Under the pieces are notes generated by a model. That model searched no databases. It saw nothing but the letters and a program-made list of their open reading frames with translations, and was not told where the DNA came from. From Ruminococcus sp. (GTDB taxonomy: Bacteria; Bacillota; Clostridia; Oscillospirales; Ruminococcaceae), in assembly GCA_030531185.1 (NCBI GenBank), contig JAUNOG010000006.1, positions 1 through 64,000 of the forward strand: a stretch of 64,000 bases of DNA, in the 5' to 3' direction. Shown here one piece after another: positions 1 to 8,239 of the stretch; the stretch's first letter is position 1; each line of letters opens with the position of its first letter. The translations under genes were made by a program, and so were the position numbers.

Positions 1-54
1 CCCACGACCTCTAGCGTGACAGGCTAGCGTTCTAACCAACTGAACTACCCGGCC
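1..54 (-). tRNA. tRNA-Asp (GTC), 3' end outside window
   Basis: Read on the minus strand, the sequence starts GGCCGGGTAGTTCAG and gives acceptor, D arm and an anticodon stem around the loop CTGTCAC, so the anticodon is GTC (Asp). The T arm and CCA end lie beyond base 1. It follows tRNA-Val on the same strand about 80 bp downstream and probably shares its promoter at 249-277. Confidence 0.9.
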
Positions 55-132
55 ATTTGACGTGAGCCTTTATCAGCCCTCGTTAAAGTCAAAAAAATAG
101 GGGGTGTGCAGAAAATCTGCACACACTCTATA

Positions 133-208
133 TGGTGGGAACAATAGGGCTCGAACCTATGACCCTCTGCTTGTAAGGCAGATGCTCTCCCAGCTGAGCT
201 ATGCTCCC
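133..208 (-). tRNA. tRNA-Val (TAC)
   Basis: This is a complete 76-nt cloverleaf on the minus strand. It has a GGGAGCA acceptor arm, a GCTC D stem, anticodon loop CTTACAA (anticodon TAC), a TTCGAGC T loop and an encoded CCA end. It is transcribed together with tRNA-Asp. Confidence 0.95.
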
Positions 209-248
209 GTTTCGTTTTCAGGACTTCCTGTCCCTCAGAACATTATCT

Positions 249-277
249 ATTATACACTATTGATCTCGTTTTGTCAA
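249..277 (-). promoter_or_regulatory. sigma-A promoter of the tRNA-Val/tRNA-Asp unit
   Basis: On the minus strand TTGACA (277-272) is separated by 17 bp from TATAAT (254-249), a full consensus match. It lies about 40 bp upstream of tRNA-Val. Confidence 0.8.
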
Positions 278-569
278 CCCCTTTTTTTAAAAAATTTCAG
301 ATTTTTTTGAGTTTGTGACATCTGATACTGCAAATGCGCGTTTTTAAGAATTTACATACAATTTGCACAATCACGCAACCCAAAAGGTTTCACTTATTTC
401 GGACTGCTTCTTTCTCTATACAAATTCTTAGGGACTATGTACTGCGGGAGTGTGCCTTTCAGAGTGAGAGGTTAGAACCATACCCGTCCGATCGACCTTT
501 TCTAACCTCTTACCTCTAACATCTAACCTCTTACTTCTAACAGCTCTTTTCGTTCAGCTGAGACAGTCT
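278..569. other. Intergenic region upstream of the tRNAs and downstream of cysK
   Basis: Together with the tRNA promoter, this fills the 361-bp gap between tRNA-Val and cysK. It is AT-rich apart from the repeat at 466-543. Short open frames here (104-310 and 334-519) overlap the tRNA or the repeat and have no ribosome site, so I call no gene. Confidence 0.6.
466..543. repeat. Composite heptad repeat with hairpin, copy 1
   Basis: An inverted pair AGAGGTTAGAA (467-477) and TTCTAACCTCT (500-510) forms a hairpin. It runs into six exact tandem 7-bp units of the form CTWACNT (502-543). The hairpin could help end cysK transcription. The same unit recurs near 25.15, 27.91, 35.29 and 62.21 kb. Confidence 0.75.
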
Positions 570-1496
570 TTATTCAAACAGCGGCGTTGAAAAATATCTC
601 TCCGCCGTATCGGGCAATACCGTGACTACCGTTTTGCCCTTACCCAGTTTCTTCGCCAGCTTTCTTGCCGCCGCTACGTTGGTTCCGCTGGAGATACCGC
701 ACATTATACCTTCAAGTCTCGCCAGATCCTTTGCAGTGGATATCGCTTCCTCGTCCGTAACTATATAAATATCGTTGTAAATGTGCTGATTAAGGTTTTC
801 TGGTATAAGTCCGTCTCCGATACCCATTTGCAGGTGTGTTCCCACATTGCCGCCCGCAAGTATAGCCGCATTCTCAGGCTCTACCGCCCAGATCTCAATA
901 TCGGGATTTAACGCTCTCAGAACCTCTCCGATACCGCTGATAGTTCCTCCGGTTCCTATGCCCGAACAGAACCCGTGTATCGGTCCGCCTACCTGTTCGA
1001 CTATCTCCAGTCCCGTATGGTGCTTATGCGCCATAGGGTTTGCGGGATTTGAGAATTGCTGAGGAACGAACACTTTCGGATTTTCCTCCGCCATTTTCTC
1101 GGCAGTCTTAACGCACTCGTCTATACATTCTCCTATATTTCCCGCGTCGTGGATAAGTATGACCTCCGCGCCGTAATGCGACACAAGCTTTCTGCGTTCC
1201 TCGCTTACCGAGTCGGGCATAATTATTATAGTCTTATAGCCCTTGACCGCTCCTATCAGTGCAAGTCCGATCCCCTGATTGCCCGACGTCGGCTCGACTA
1301 TGATCGTGTCCTCTTTAATGAGACCCTTTTTCTCAGCCTCGTTTATCATTTGAAGCGCTGTACGGGTCTTTATAGAACCGCCTACGTTAAGTCCCTCGAA
1401 TTTCACCAGTATTTCAGCGGAATTTTCATCGCCCATTCTGTTAAGTCTAACCATAGGCGTGTGCCCCACGCATTCAAGCACATTATTATATATCAT
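570..1496 (-). CDS. cysK: Cysteine synthase (O-acetylserine sulfhydrylase)
   Basis: A 308-residue PLP enzyme of the type that makes cysteine from O-acetylserine and sulfide in the cytoplasm. The PLP lysine is K43 in SIKTR, the substrate loop TSGNQG is at 70-75 and the phosphate loop GTGGT at 181-185. Length and layout fit the CysK/CysM fold-type II family. The usual SVKDR is SIKTR here and TSGNTG is TSGNQG, so a related beta-replacement enzyme cannot be fully excluded. It stands alone, with its own consensus promoter at 1528-1556 and an ATG preceded by a GGAGG-type site. I saw no T-box or SAM leader in the short 5' region. Confidence 0.88.
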   Translation of the reverse strand: MIYNNVLECVGHTPMVRLNRMGDENSAEILVKFEGLNVGGSIKTRTALQMINEAEKKGLIKEDTIIVEPTSGNQGIGLALIGAVKGYKTIIIMPDSVSEERRKLVSHYGAEVILIHDAGNIGECIDECVKTAEKMAEENPKVFVPQQFSNPANPMAHKHHTGLEIVEQVGGPIHGFCSGIGTGGTISGIGEVLRALNPDIEIWAVEPENAAILAGGNVGTHLQMGIGDGLIPENLNQHIYNDIYIVTDEEAISTAKDLARLEGIMCGISSGTNVAAARKLAKKLGKGKTVVTVLPDTAERYFSTPLFE

Positions 1497-1527
1497 AAAA
1501 TACCTCCGTACACATATACTGCACTTT

Positions 1528-1556
1528 ATTATAGCACATTCTTCCGATTATTTCAA
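1528..1556 (-). promoter_or_regulatory. sigma-A promoter of cysK
   Basis: Minus-strand TTGAAA (1556-1551), a 17-bp spacer and TATAAT (1533-1528) with an extended TGC before the -10. It sits about 30 bp upstream of the cysK start codon. Confidence 0.7.
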
Positions 1557-1651
1557 TGCTTTGAGAGATTTTATTTTCAGCCTGCCCGTATCGGTATCAT
1601 TGCACTTATTTTCCGAACAGGATTTTACGGATAAATAGTATATACCTGCGC

Positions 1652-1990
1652 CTATTCCGACGCTTTGCGCTTGCTCTCCTCCCTGAGACGTACCATTTCA
1701 GCAAATCGTTTGACTTCCTCAAACATTTCGTCGGTAATTCCGTTGGTGCAGTTAAAGACCGCAAATTTCAGATCGTCCGATGCGTCCTGCTCGCCGTCGG
1801 TGAGATATGAGGCGGACACGCCGAAATACCGCGCGATTTTCCCCGTATTGACTGCGGACAGCGTTTCAGTCCGCCCTTGGCTTAACTCGGACAAACAGCT
1901 CCTTGTGATTTTAAGCTCCCTGCACATCTGCGATACGGACACTCCCTTGTCCTTGCATAGCTGCTGTATTCTTTCGTACATTTTTGACAT
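1652..1990 (-). CDS. Helix-turn-helix (XRE-type) transcriptional regulator
   Basis: About 112 residues starting MSKMYERIQQL. This start has AGGAG five bases upstream, whereas the longer reading frame has no site. The first ~65 residues form an XRE-type HTH (GVSVSQMCRELKITRSCLSE, then GKIARYFGVSASYLTDG). The rest is a short charged tail that may dimerise. It is transcribed away from the unknown gene at 2207, and a nested palindrome lies between them, which suggests it represses itself and/or that gene. This regulator type is common in phage-derived and stand-alone loci. The ligand is unknown. Confidence 0.85.
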   Translation of the reverse strand: MSKMYERIQQLCKDKGVSVSQMCRELKITRSCLSELSQGRTETLSAVNTGKIARYFGVSASYLTDGEQDASDDLKFAVFNCTNGITDEMFEEVKRFAEMVRLREESKRKASE

Positions 1991-2017
1991 AATTACTCCT
2001 CGCAATCTGTTTATTTT

Positions 2018-2093
2018 CACGAAACGGAACATTTGTACTTGACAAATAGTTTGTTTCGTGATATAATCTAATCATCGAATACAGAATTCTGTA
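2018..2093. promoter_or_regulatory. Nested palindromic operator in the divergent region
   Basis: Outer arms CACGAAAC (2018-2025) and GTTTCGTG (2053-2060) and inner arms ATTTGT (2031-2036) and ACAAAT (2042-2047) share one centre at 2039. They cover the -35 of the rightward promoter. A separate perfect 14-bp palindrome, TACAGAATTCTGTA, lies at 2080-2093 just past the expected transcription start. Probable binding sites for the neighbouring HTH protein (inference). Confidence 0.65.
2039..2067 (+). promoter_or_regulatory. sigma-A promoter of the 2207 gene
   Basis: TTGACA (2039-2044), a 17-bp spacer and TATAAT (2062-2067), a full consensus match embedded in the palindromic operator. The leader to the start codon is about 130 nt. 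Confidence 0.8.
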
Positions 2094-2206
2094 ATCACAT
2101 AACCTTATACAGCTATTATAATACATTTTTCTGTAAATGTAAAGCGTTTTCGGAAATTTTACTGCACATTGAAACAAAAATTAATTTTTCAGGAGGAAAA
2201 CTTACT

Positions 2207-2728
2207 ATGAAAACAAAAGACCTTATGATATCGCTCACCGCAGAAAAATACCTGCTCGAAATTATGAAAATACCTCTCTCCCGCGACAGCGGACAGCCCT
2301 ATAACCGCAGAAGCGAACCGACTTGCTCGGGAGCCTGCGCGGCGCATATTACGGCGGAATTTGCACGCTGGAGAAGTCTCCGTATGAAAAAGAGCCGTCT
2401 GAAACGTCACATCAGCGAGCTTTTGGCTTTTATTCTGAAAGCCGAAAAAGAGACTGAAAACAGCCCCGCTCTAAATATAAAAAGAGCGGAGCTGAGGGAT
2501 CTGATTTTAATGCTTGGCGAGACAGACCTGCGCATACGGGAGCTTGAAATAAAGCGCGATGAAATCCCCTGCGACTTTATCAGGGAGATAATCAGCCATA
2601 GATATTTCACCGACCCCGAAAGACGGCTGCCAACGTGGTCGGAGACCGCAAAGGAGCTTGGCATAGCCGTCAACGGAGAAGAATTAAGACGTTATGTGTG
2701 CCAGAAGCTAACAAGCTCCGCAGTATAA
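2207..2728 (+). CDS. Hypothetical protein, possible phage-type regulator
   Basis: I do not recognise this 173-residue soluble protein. It starts at ATG after a strong AGGAGG site. The middle is a charged helical stretch (about 55-115, rich in Lys, Arg and Glu). The C-terminus reads WSETAKELGIAVNGEELRRYV, which looks like a helix-turn-helix or sigma region 4-like end as in ArpU/RinA-type phage activators. That comparison is by eye only. There is no signal peptide or membrane segment. It has its own consensus promoter under a palindromic operator and is divergent from an XRE regulator, so it is probably controlled by that protein. Confidence 0.6.
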   Translation: MKTKDLMISLTAEKYLLEIMKIPLSRDSGQPYNRRSEPTCSGACAAHITAEFARWRSLRMKKSRLKRHISELLAFILKAEKETENSPALNIKRAELRDLILMLGETDLRIRELEIKRDEIPCDFIREIISHRYFTDPERRLPTWSETAKELGIAVNGEELRRYVCQKLTSSAV

Positions 2729-2780
2729 ACCGGAGAGCGGCAGATAAGAGGTCGGAATGAGAACTCTCCGAACAGATAAA

Positions 2781-3284
2781 CTAAACCAAACTATCCTCGC
2801 GGTCGGGCTTTTCAACTACCATAATCGGATAACCGTCAATATACGGCTTGACTGCGTCGGGATTTTCGTCCGCATATTCAAAAATCTCAGGAGCAAGCTC
2901 CTTTGCCAACGCCTGTATTTCTTTGAGCGGCTTTGTCTGCACAACAGGACAGACAGGCGAAAGCGTAATCACTCTGGTTATCCCCAAGGACATTACTCTG
3001 AACGGCCATATCCGACAGTCAAACGGCTTGTCCGAACCTAAAATACAGCCCTTGTCACGGTCAAGCAGAGAGCAGTAGTACAAATCGTCATCAGGCTCCT
3101 TCTCCATTTTCAGAAGAAAATGTCCGTCGCGCCTTATAAATTCCTGCTGAGGTAAGTATTCCTGTAAGATACGGCTTGCCATATTTGTGGTTATAACGGG
3201 AGTTTCCCAAAGATCATAGCTGTCAAAGCTGCAGCACAGCCTGCATTTCGCACATTCTTCTTTTGACAGAATTTTACTGAGCAT
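2781..3284 (-). CDS. YkgJ family cysteine-cluster protein
   Basis: 167 residues with the family's cysteine pattern: C11, C14, C17 and C18 in CAKCRLCC, then C71, C80 and C90 in CSLLDRDKGC and DKPFDCRIWPF. Family members are thought to bind zinc or an Fe-S cluster, and their biochemical role is mostly unknown. The protein is cytoplasmic, with no signal peptide. It appears monocistronic, with a promoter at 3318-3346. Confidence 0.82.
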   Translation of the reverse strand: MLSKILSKEECAKCRLCCSFDSYDLWETPVITTNMASRILQEYLPQQEFIRRDGHFLLKMEKEPDDDLYYCSLLDRDKGCILGSDKPFDCRIWPFRVMSLGITRVITLSPVCPVVQTKPLKEIQALAKELAPEIFEYADENPDAVKPYIDGYPIMVVEKPDREDSLV

Positions 3285-3317
3285 AATTTCGCACTCCTAA
3301 CAAATTTAATTACTTTA

Positions 3318-3346
3318 ATTTTAACATATTCTCCGCAAAAAATCAA
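3318..3346 (-). promoter_or_regulatory. Probable promoter of the YkgJ-type gene
   Basis: Minus-strand TTGATT (3346-3341), 17 bp, then TAAAAT (3323-3318) with an extended TG. It lies about 34 bp before the start codon. Confidence 0.5.
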
Positions 3347-3517
3347 GACAGCCGTATAGAAATCCGCGGAAACCTACGCCTGAATAAATTTGCAATGCAA
3401 AGTTCGGCGAAAGTAAACGCCTTTCCACTCAGCTTACATTATATGTTAAATTGTGCATTTTTGAGGAAACATTATCCGCCTGTTTATTTGATTTTGTGTA
3501 AAAGTTCCGAAATGGGG

Positions 3518-3546
3518 TTGTAATCTTCATCTGAATGTGTTATAAT
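3518..3546 (+). promoter_or_regulatory. Promoter of the GH95-GH26 pair
   Basis: TTGTAA (3518-3523), a 17-bp spacer and TATAAT (3541-3546) with an extended TGT. It is 40 bp upstream of the GH95 start. The rest of the 3285-3585 gap shows nothing else I can name. Confidence 0.7.
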
Positions 3547-3585
3547 ATTATAAATACACACAATTCCGGAACAGCAGGTGAATTT

Positions 3586-5862
3586 ATGAATACTTCTAAA
3601 GTTTTATGGTATAAAGCTCCCGCAGACGACTGGAACAAGGCTCTTCCTGTGGGCAACGGCAGAATAGGAGCAATGGTTTTCTCTCAGCCCCTTTGCGAAA
3701 GAATTCAACTCAATGAGGACAGCGTCTGGTCGGGCGGATACCGCAAGCGTAACAATCCCTCCGCTCTGCCTAACCTGCAAAGAGTAAGACAGCTTATTAT
3801 GGAGGAAAAAATCCCCGAGGCTGAGAAGATCATCTTCGACGCTTTCTGCGGAACTCCGCCGAACGAGCGGCATTATATGCCTTTGGGAGATATGTCCGTC
3901 AAGCACTATAAAGAGGAGACCTGCGATTTCACGCGCAGAAGTCTCGATCTCGAAAATGCGGTCTGCACCACGGAGTACAGCATTAACGCCGTTGACTTTA
4001 CACGCGAGGTCATATGCTCAAATCCCGCTCAGGCGCTGATTATGAATATCACAGCCTCAAAGCAGGGCAGTATTTCCCTGAGCGTTGCTATCGACGGCAG
4101 AGACGATTATTTTGACGATAACTCCCCTGTAAACGATACGGATATTCTCTTTTACGGCGGCTGCAGCAGCGAGGACGGTATCGATTTTGCGGCTTACATA
4201 AGAGTAATAGGCAAGGGCGGCAAGGTCTACCGCTACGGAAGCTTTATCCGTACAGAGGACTGCGACGAGGTGACTGTTATTCTCGGCGCGCAGACAAATT
4301 ACCGATTTAAGGACTATAAGCTTAAAGCAAAGCAGGACGTTATAACTGCGGCTGAGAAGTCCTATCCGCAGTTAAAAGCCGAGCATATTGCAGACTACAG
4401 ATCATATTTCGACAGGGCAGACGTTCAGCTCTGCGACAACAGTGAGGGTAACTCCGCTCTGCCTACCGACGAGCGTCTTGAGCTTGTAAAGCAAGGCAAA
4501 AAGGACAACAAGCTTGCGGAAATGTACCACGCATTCGGACGCTACCTTATGATAGCGGGCAGCAGAGAGGGAACTCTGCCGATGAATTTGCAGGGTATAT
4601 GGAACCAGGATATGTGGCCCGCGTGGGGCGGACGCTACACCGTTAATATCAACACCGAAATGAACTACTGGGCTGCGGAAAGCTGTAATCTTTCACAACT
4701 GCACACTCCGCTGTTTGACCACATTGAAAGAATGAGACCCAACGGCAGAGTTACAGCAAGAGAAATGTATGACTGCGGCGGATTTGTTTGTCACCACAAT
4801 ACGGACATATGGGGCGATACCGCTCCGCAGGACCTGTGGATACCCGCTACTCAATGGCCTATGGGCGCGGCTTGGCTGTGTCTGCATATATGGGAGCATT
4901 ACCTTTTCACCTGCGACAAGGAATTCCTTGCGGACAAGTACGGTACGCTCAAAGAGGCGTCGGAGTTCTTCGTTGATTTTCTTATAGAGGACAAGCGGGG
5001 CAGACTTGTTACCTGTCCGTCGCTCTCGCCTGAGAACACTTATCTTACGCCCTCGGGTTCGCAAGGCTCGGTTTGTATAGGTCCGTCTATGGACAGCCAG
5101 ATAATATGGTCGCTGTTCACGGCGGTGATTACTGCGGGAGAGATACTTCATCTGGACAGTGAATATTGCGAAAAGCTTAAAGTTCTGATAGAAAGACTTC
5201 CCAAGCCCGAGATAGGCAAATACGGACAGATCAAGGAATGGGCTGAGGACTACGACGAGGTCGAGCCGGGTCACAGACATATCTCCCAGCTTTTTGCTCT
5301 TTATCCCGCAGATATGATCTCCGTAAGAAAAACCCCCGAGCTGGCAAAGGCGGCTGAAGCTACCCTCGAAAGAAGACTTTCCCACGGCGGCGGACATACG
5401 GGCTGGTCGAGAGCGTGGATAATAAACCACTGGGCAAGACTTCAAAACGGCGGCAAGGTCGAGGAAAATATTGCCGCTCTGCTTGCAAATTCCACGTCGT
5501 CAAATATGTTCGATATGCACCCGCCTTTCCAGATAGACGGTAATTTCGGAGGCTGTGCGGGTATCACCGAGGCTCTTATACAGAGTGAAAACGGTGAGAT
5601 AATAATTCTTCCCGCGCTGTGTCCCTCATGGGAAAGCGGTTCTTTCAGAGGATTGAGAGCAAGAGGAGGCTTTGAGGTCTCCTGCACTTGGGAACAGGGC
5701 AAAATCACAAAGTGCGAGATAAAGTCCCTCTGCGCAAACAAATGCAGGATCGTCTGCGGCGAGGACGTTAAGATAAACGGCGGCACAGTCAAGACTGTAT
5801 ATACGGACGGAGCGGCAGAATTCCCAACGAAAAAGGGAGAATGCTACTCTGTTGAATTTTGA
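3586..5862 (+). CDS. Glycoside hydrolase family 95 (alpha-L-fucosidase type)
   Basis: A 758-residue GH95 enzyme. The family removes alpha-1,2-linked L-fucose, or L-galactose in some members, by inversion. The N-terminal block has LPVGNGRIGAM and LNEDSVWSGG. The catalytic asparagines correspond to N354 and N356 in NINTEMNYW, the acid to E483 in LSPEN, and a further key aspartate to D651 in FQIDGNFGG. There is no signal peptide, so it should act inside the cell on imported oligosaccharides. I chose the ATG at 3586 because it has an AGG site at the right distance; an upstream in-frame ATG overlaps the promoter. The GH26 gene follows after 27 bp. Confidence 0.9.
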   Translation: MNTSKVLWYKAPADDWNKALPVGNGRIGAMVFSQPLCERIQLNEDSVWSGGYRKRNNPSALPNLQRVRQLIMEEKIPEAEKIIFDAFCGTPPNERHYMPLGDMSVKHYKEETCDFTRRSLDLENAVCTTEYSINAVDFTREVICSNPAQALIMNITASKQGSISLSVAIDGRDDYFDDNSPVNDTDILFYGGCSSEDGIDFAAYIRVIGKGGKVYRYGSFIRTEDCDEVTVILGAQTNYRFKDYKLKAKQDVITAAEKSYPQLKAEHIADYRSYFDRADVQLCDNSEGNSALPTDERLELVKQGKKDNKLAEMYHAFGRYLMIAGSREGTLPMNLQGIWNQDMWPAWGGRYTVNINTEMNYWAAESCNLSQLHTPLFDHIERMRPNGRVTAREMYDCGGFVCHHNTDIWGDTAPQDLWIPATQWPMGAAWLCLHIWEHYLFTCDKEFLADKYGTLKEASEFFVDFLIEDKRGRLVTCPSLSPENTYLTPSGSQGSVCIGPSMDSQIIWSLFTAVITAGEILHLDSEYCEKLKVLIERLPKPEIGKYGQIKEWAEDYDEVEPGHRHISQLFALYPADMISVRKTPELAKAAEATLERRLSHGGGHTGWSRAWIINHWARLQNGGKVEENIAALLANSTSSNMFDMHPPFQIDGNFGGCAGITEALIQSENGEIIILPALCPSWESGSFRGLRARGGFEVSCTWEQGKITKCEIKSLCANKCRIVCGEDVKINGGTVKTVYTDGAAEFPTKKGECYSVEF

Positions 5863-5889
5863 ATTATCTACGAAACGAGAGGTTAATCA

Positions 5890-7665
5890 ATGAGGATAAA
5901 ACATTTTGCGGCAACAGCGGCGGCATTATGCTGTGCATTCGCCCTGGCAGGCTGCGGAAATGCAATAAACCGCAACGATAAAATTGAAATTCCCGACAGC
6001 GAAAATATTATAACGACCACGGCGGCAACGGCGGCTAAGCCCGACGAACCCGAACAGGAGGTCAGGACCTTTGAGGAAATTACCGTTACCCCCAAGCTAA
6101 CCGAATACACAGAGTTCAGCAAGGCGTACAATGCCGAAAGCACAGACCTTAACGGAAAAGCAAAGGTAAGCGACGAAAGAGAGGGCTTTAAGGGAAAGGG
6201 CTACGTGACGGGCATTGCCGCGCAGTCCGACTGGGAGCTTAGCTTTGATCTGCCGGCAAAGCAGTATTATAATATTTCCATAACCGTTGCCGCCGATGAA
6301 ATCGTACAGAACGGCATTGCGGTAAACGGCGAGAAAATAAGCGAATTTACCACGGACGGTTCGGGAGAGTTCCAGACGATCTCCTTTAACAACATTATGC
6401 TGGATAAGGGCGTGAACAAAATCTCGATAGTGCCCGAAAACGGCGTACTTGACGTGGACTACGCAGAGATAACCGCCAGCGAGGATATTTCAAAGCTCAG
6501 TCAAACGCTCAAAGCTCCCACCCTTGTAAACAAGAATGCGGACTACAACGCAAAGGCGCTGTATCAGTATATCTGCGAAAGCTACGGCAAAAACGTTATT
6601 TTGGGACAGCACGACACTATGGGAACTACCTACGAAACAGACCTCATTTACCGTACTACCGGAAAGTACCCCGCTATGCGTTTCGGCGATCTGATGTACG
6701 TTACGGGCAAGGAAAATTCCGAACAGCTTGAAAACGATATGACCGCCGCCGAGAACTGGTACAGTAACGGCGGTATCGTGGGCTATATGTGGAACTGGAC
6801 TTCTCCCTCCGACAAAGATGATCTTGACAGCATTTATGCCGAGAACACCGACTTTGATCTGTCCAAGGCGGTAACAAAAGAAAAAATTGCGGCAATGAGC
6901 CTTGAGGACATCAAAAAGCTTGAAAAGGACGGCAAGGTGTCCGCCGAGTGCGTTGCCGTTGTGGAAGATATTGATAAGGTGTCCGAACAGCTTGCAAGAC
7001 TGCGCGACGAGGGTATCGCCGTACTGTGGAGACCTCTCCACGAGGCAAGCAATGGCTACTTCTGGTGGAGCAAGGACGAAGAAAGCTACAAGTGGCTGTG
7101 GAAGCTGATGTATCAGCGGCAGACGGAATACCACAAGCTGAACAACCTGATATGGGTATGGTCGGCGCAGAACGCCCGCTGGTATGTGGGAGACGATTAC
7201 TGCGATGTTCTCTCCCTTGACGTTTACAGTTCTAACGCGAGCAAGGACGGTCAAGTCAATTCGCTGTTGTTTTTACAGGGTATCTCCAAAAACAAGCCTA
7301 TCGCTATGAGCGAGTGCGGAACTACTCCCGATATTCAGAGCATTGCAGACGAAAAGGCAATGTGGTCGTATATCGGACAGTGGGGAGGAAACTACCTTAT
7401 GAACGAGGAGGGCAAGCTGTCCGAGGAATTTAATGCCGAAGCCGATCTCATTACTATGTACAACAATAATCTTACTGTGACAAGAGACAAACTCCCCGCG
7501 TTCAATCACCTTGCAAGCGAGATAAAAGAGGCGGAGGAAAAAGCGGCGGCTGAAAGCGATAACGACAGCTCCAAATCTGAAACTACCAAGAGTGAAAAAT
7601 CCGATACATCAAAATCCACAGAAAAAACGACGACCACTACTAAGAAAACCACTGAAAAAGAGTAG
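5890..7665 (+). CDS. GH26 beta-mannanase lipoprotein with CBM-like domain
   Basis: 591 residues with a signal peptide and lipobox LAGC, so it is anchored on the outer face of the membrane. Residues ~85-200 form a beta-sandwich that looks like a CBM35-type carbohydrate module. From ~215 comes the GH26 barrel, beginning VILGQHDTMG. The acid/base is E385 in RPLHEAS and the nucleophile E475 in MSECGTTP, both expected for retaining endo-beta-1,4-mannanases. The C-terminal ~45 residues are a Lys/Ser/Thr-rich tail, as on other surface proteins in this window. It probably cuts mannan or glucomannan outside the cell. Xylanase/lichenase GH26 subtypes are less likely but possible. Confidence 0.88.
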   Translation: MRIKHFAATAAALCCAFALAGCGNAINRNDKIEIPDSENIITTTAATAAKPDEPEQEVRTFEEITVTPKLTEYTEFSKAYNAESTDLNGKAKVSDEREGFKGKGYVTGIAAQSDWELSFDLPAKQYYNISITVAADEIVQNGIAVNGEKISEFTTDGSGEFQTISFNNIMLDKGVNKISIVPENGVLDVDYAEITASEDISKLSQTLKAPTLVNKNADYNAKALYQYICESYGKNVILGQHDTMGTTYETDLIYRTTGKYPAMRFGDLMYVTGKENSEQLENDMTAAENWYSNGGIVGYMWNWTSPSDKDDLDSIYAENTDFDLSKAVTKEKIAAMSLEDIKKLEKDGKVSAECVAVVEDIDKVSEQLARLRDEGIAVLWRPLHEASNGYFWWSKDEESYKWLWKLMYQRQTEYHKLNNLIWVWSAQNARWYVGDDYCDVLSLDVYSSNASKDGQVNSLLFLQGISKNKPIAMSECGTTPDIQSIADEKAMWSYIGQWGGNYLMNEEGKLSEEFNAEADLITMYNNNLTVTRDKLPAFNHLASEIKEAEEKAAAESDNDSSKSETTKSEKSDTSKSTEKTTTTTKKTTEKE

Positions 7666-7706
7666 GGCGTTTATGTGATTTGCAATTGTTTATCGGTATA
7701 AAAGAT

Positions 7707-7755
7707 AAAAACCTCCGCATAATACTGTTAAAAGTATTTATGCGGAGGTTTTTTT
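7707..7755. terminator. Terminator-like hairpin that carries the spoVAC ribosome site
   Basis: The 5' arm (7708-7726) pairs with the 3' arm (7733-7751) over about 18 bp with one bulged T and a 6-nt loop. A run of T follows. The 3' arm contains GGAGG (7744-7748), exactly 7 nt before the spoVAC ATG at 7756. So the element looks like the intrinsic terminator of the GH operon and also hides the next gene's Shine-Dalgarno. Confidence 0.75.
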
Positions 7756-8202
7756 ATGAATATAAATTTGAGCAGAACTCAGTACAGCGAAATGTACAAG
7801 GAGGCGTCTGAAAATACCAAATGGTGGATAACTATACCGAAAGCTTTTTTCTTCGGAGGACTTATCTGCGCTATCGGGCAGTCCCTTTTTAATATGTACG
7901 ACAGTTTCGGACTGTCAAAGGACGGCTGCGCTATGGCGACCTCCATTACGCTGGTTTTCCTGTCCGCTCTTTTCACGGGATTGGGCTGGTACGACAGAAT
8001 AGCAAAGCACGCAGGAGCGGGTACGCTGGTTCCCATAACGGGCTTTGCAAATTCGGTCGCCGCTCCCGCTCTTGAATTCAAGACGGAGGGTTACGTACTG
8101 GGACTTGGCGCAAAGATCTTTATTATAAGCGGTCCCGTTATTCTGTACGGCACTCTGGCAAGTATAGTCTACGGACTGATATACTACTTCTTTCTCAGAT
8201 AA
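7756..8202 (+). CDS. spoVAC: Stage V sporulation protein AC family (SpoVAC/SpoVAEb type)
   Basis: 148 residues and mostly hydrophobic, with several membrane segments. The FFGGLICAIGQ stretch and the closing hydrophobic pattern are typical of SpoVAC/SpoVAEb. In Bacillus, SpoVA proteins form the inner-membrane channel for dipicolinate in forespore and spore. Here the gene stands alone: no spoVAD or second spoVAE gene is adjacent. SpoVAC and SpoVAEb are paralogues, so the letter is uncertain. Its start codon directly follows a terminator-like U tract, and its ribosome site lies in the hairpin stem, so translation is probably restricted. Confidence 0.82.
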   Translation: MNINLSRTQYSEMYKEASENTKWWITIPKAFFFGGLICAIGQSLFNMYDSFGLSKDGCAMATSITLVFLSALFTGLGWYDRIAKHAGAGTLVPITGFANSVAAPALEFKTEGYVLGLGAKIFIISGPVILYGTLASIVYGLIYYFFLR

Positions 8203-8236
8203 AAAATCCCCGCAGAAAACCTGCGGGGAAAATTTT
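8203..8236. terminator. Bidirectional intrinsic terminator
   Basis: CCCCGCAG (8208-8215) pairs with CTGCGGGG (8221-8228), flanked by an A tract and a T tract. It separates spoVAC (plus) from the end of the large minus-strand transport operon. Confidence 0.85.
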
Positions 8237-8239
8237 TGA

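Noticed and set aside
104..519. Two short open frames near the left end
   Set aside because: One overlaps tRNA-Val and the other the heptad repeat. Neither has a ribosome site or recognisable protein sequence.
1497..1651. T-box or SAM-type riboswitch before cysK
   Set aside because: The leader from the promoter to the ATG is only about 25 nt, too short for either.
4693..7254. Long antisense frames over the GH95 and GH26 genes
   Set aside because: They lie opposite two well-supported enzymes and show no family motifs or start signals.
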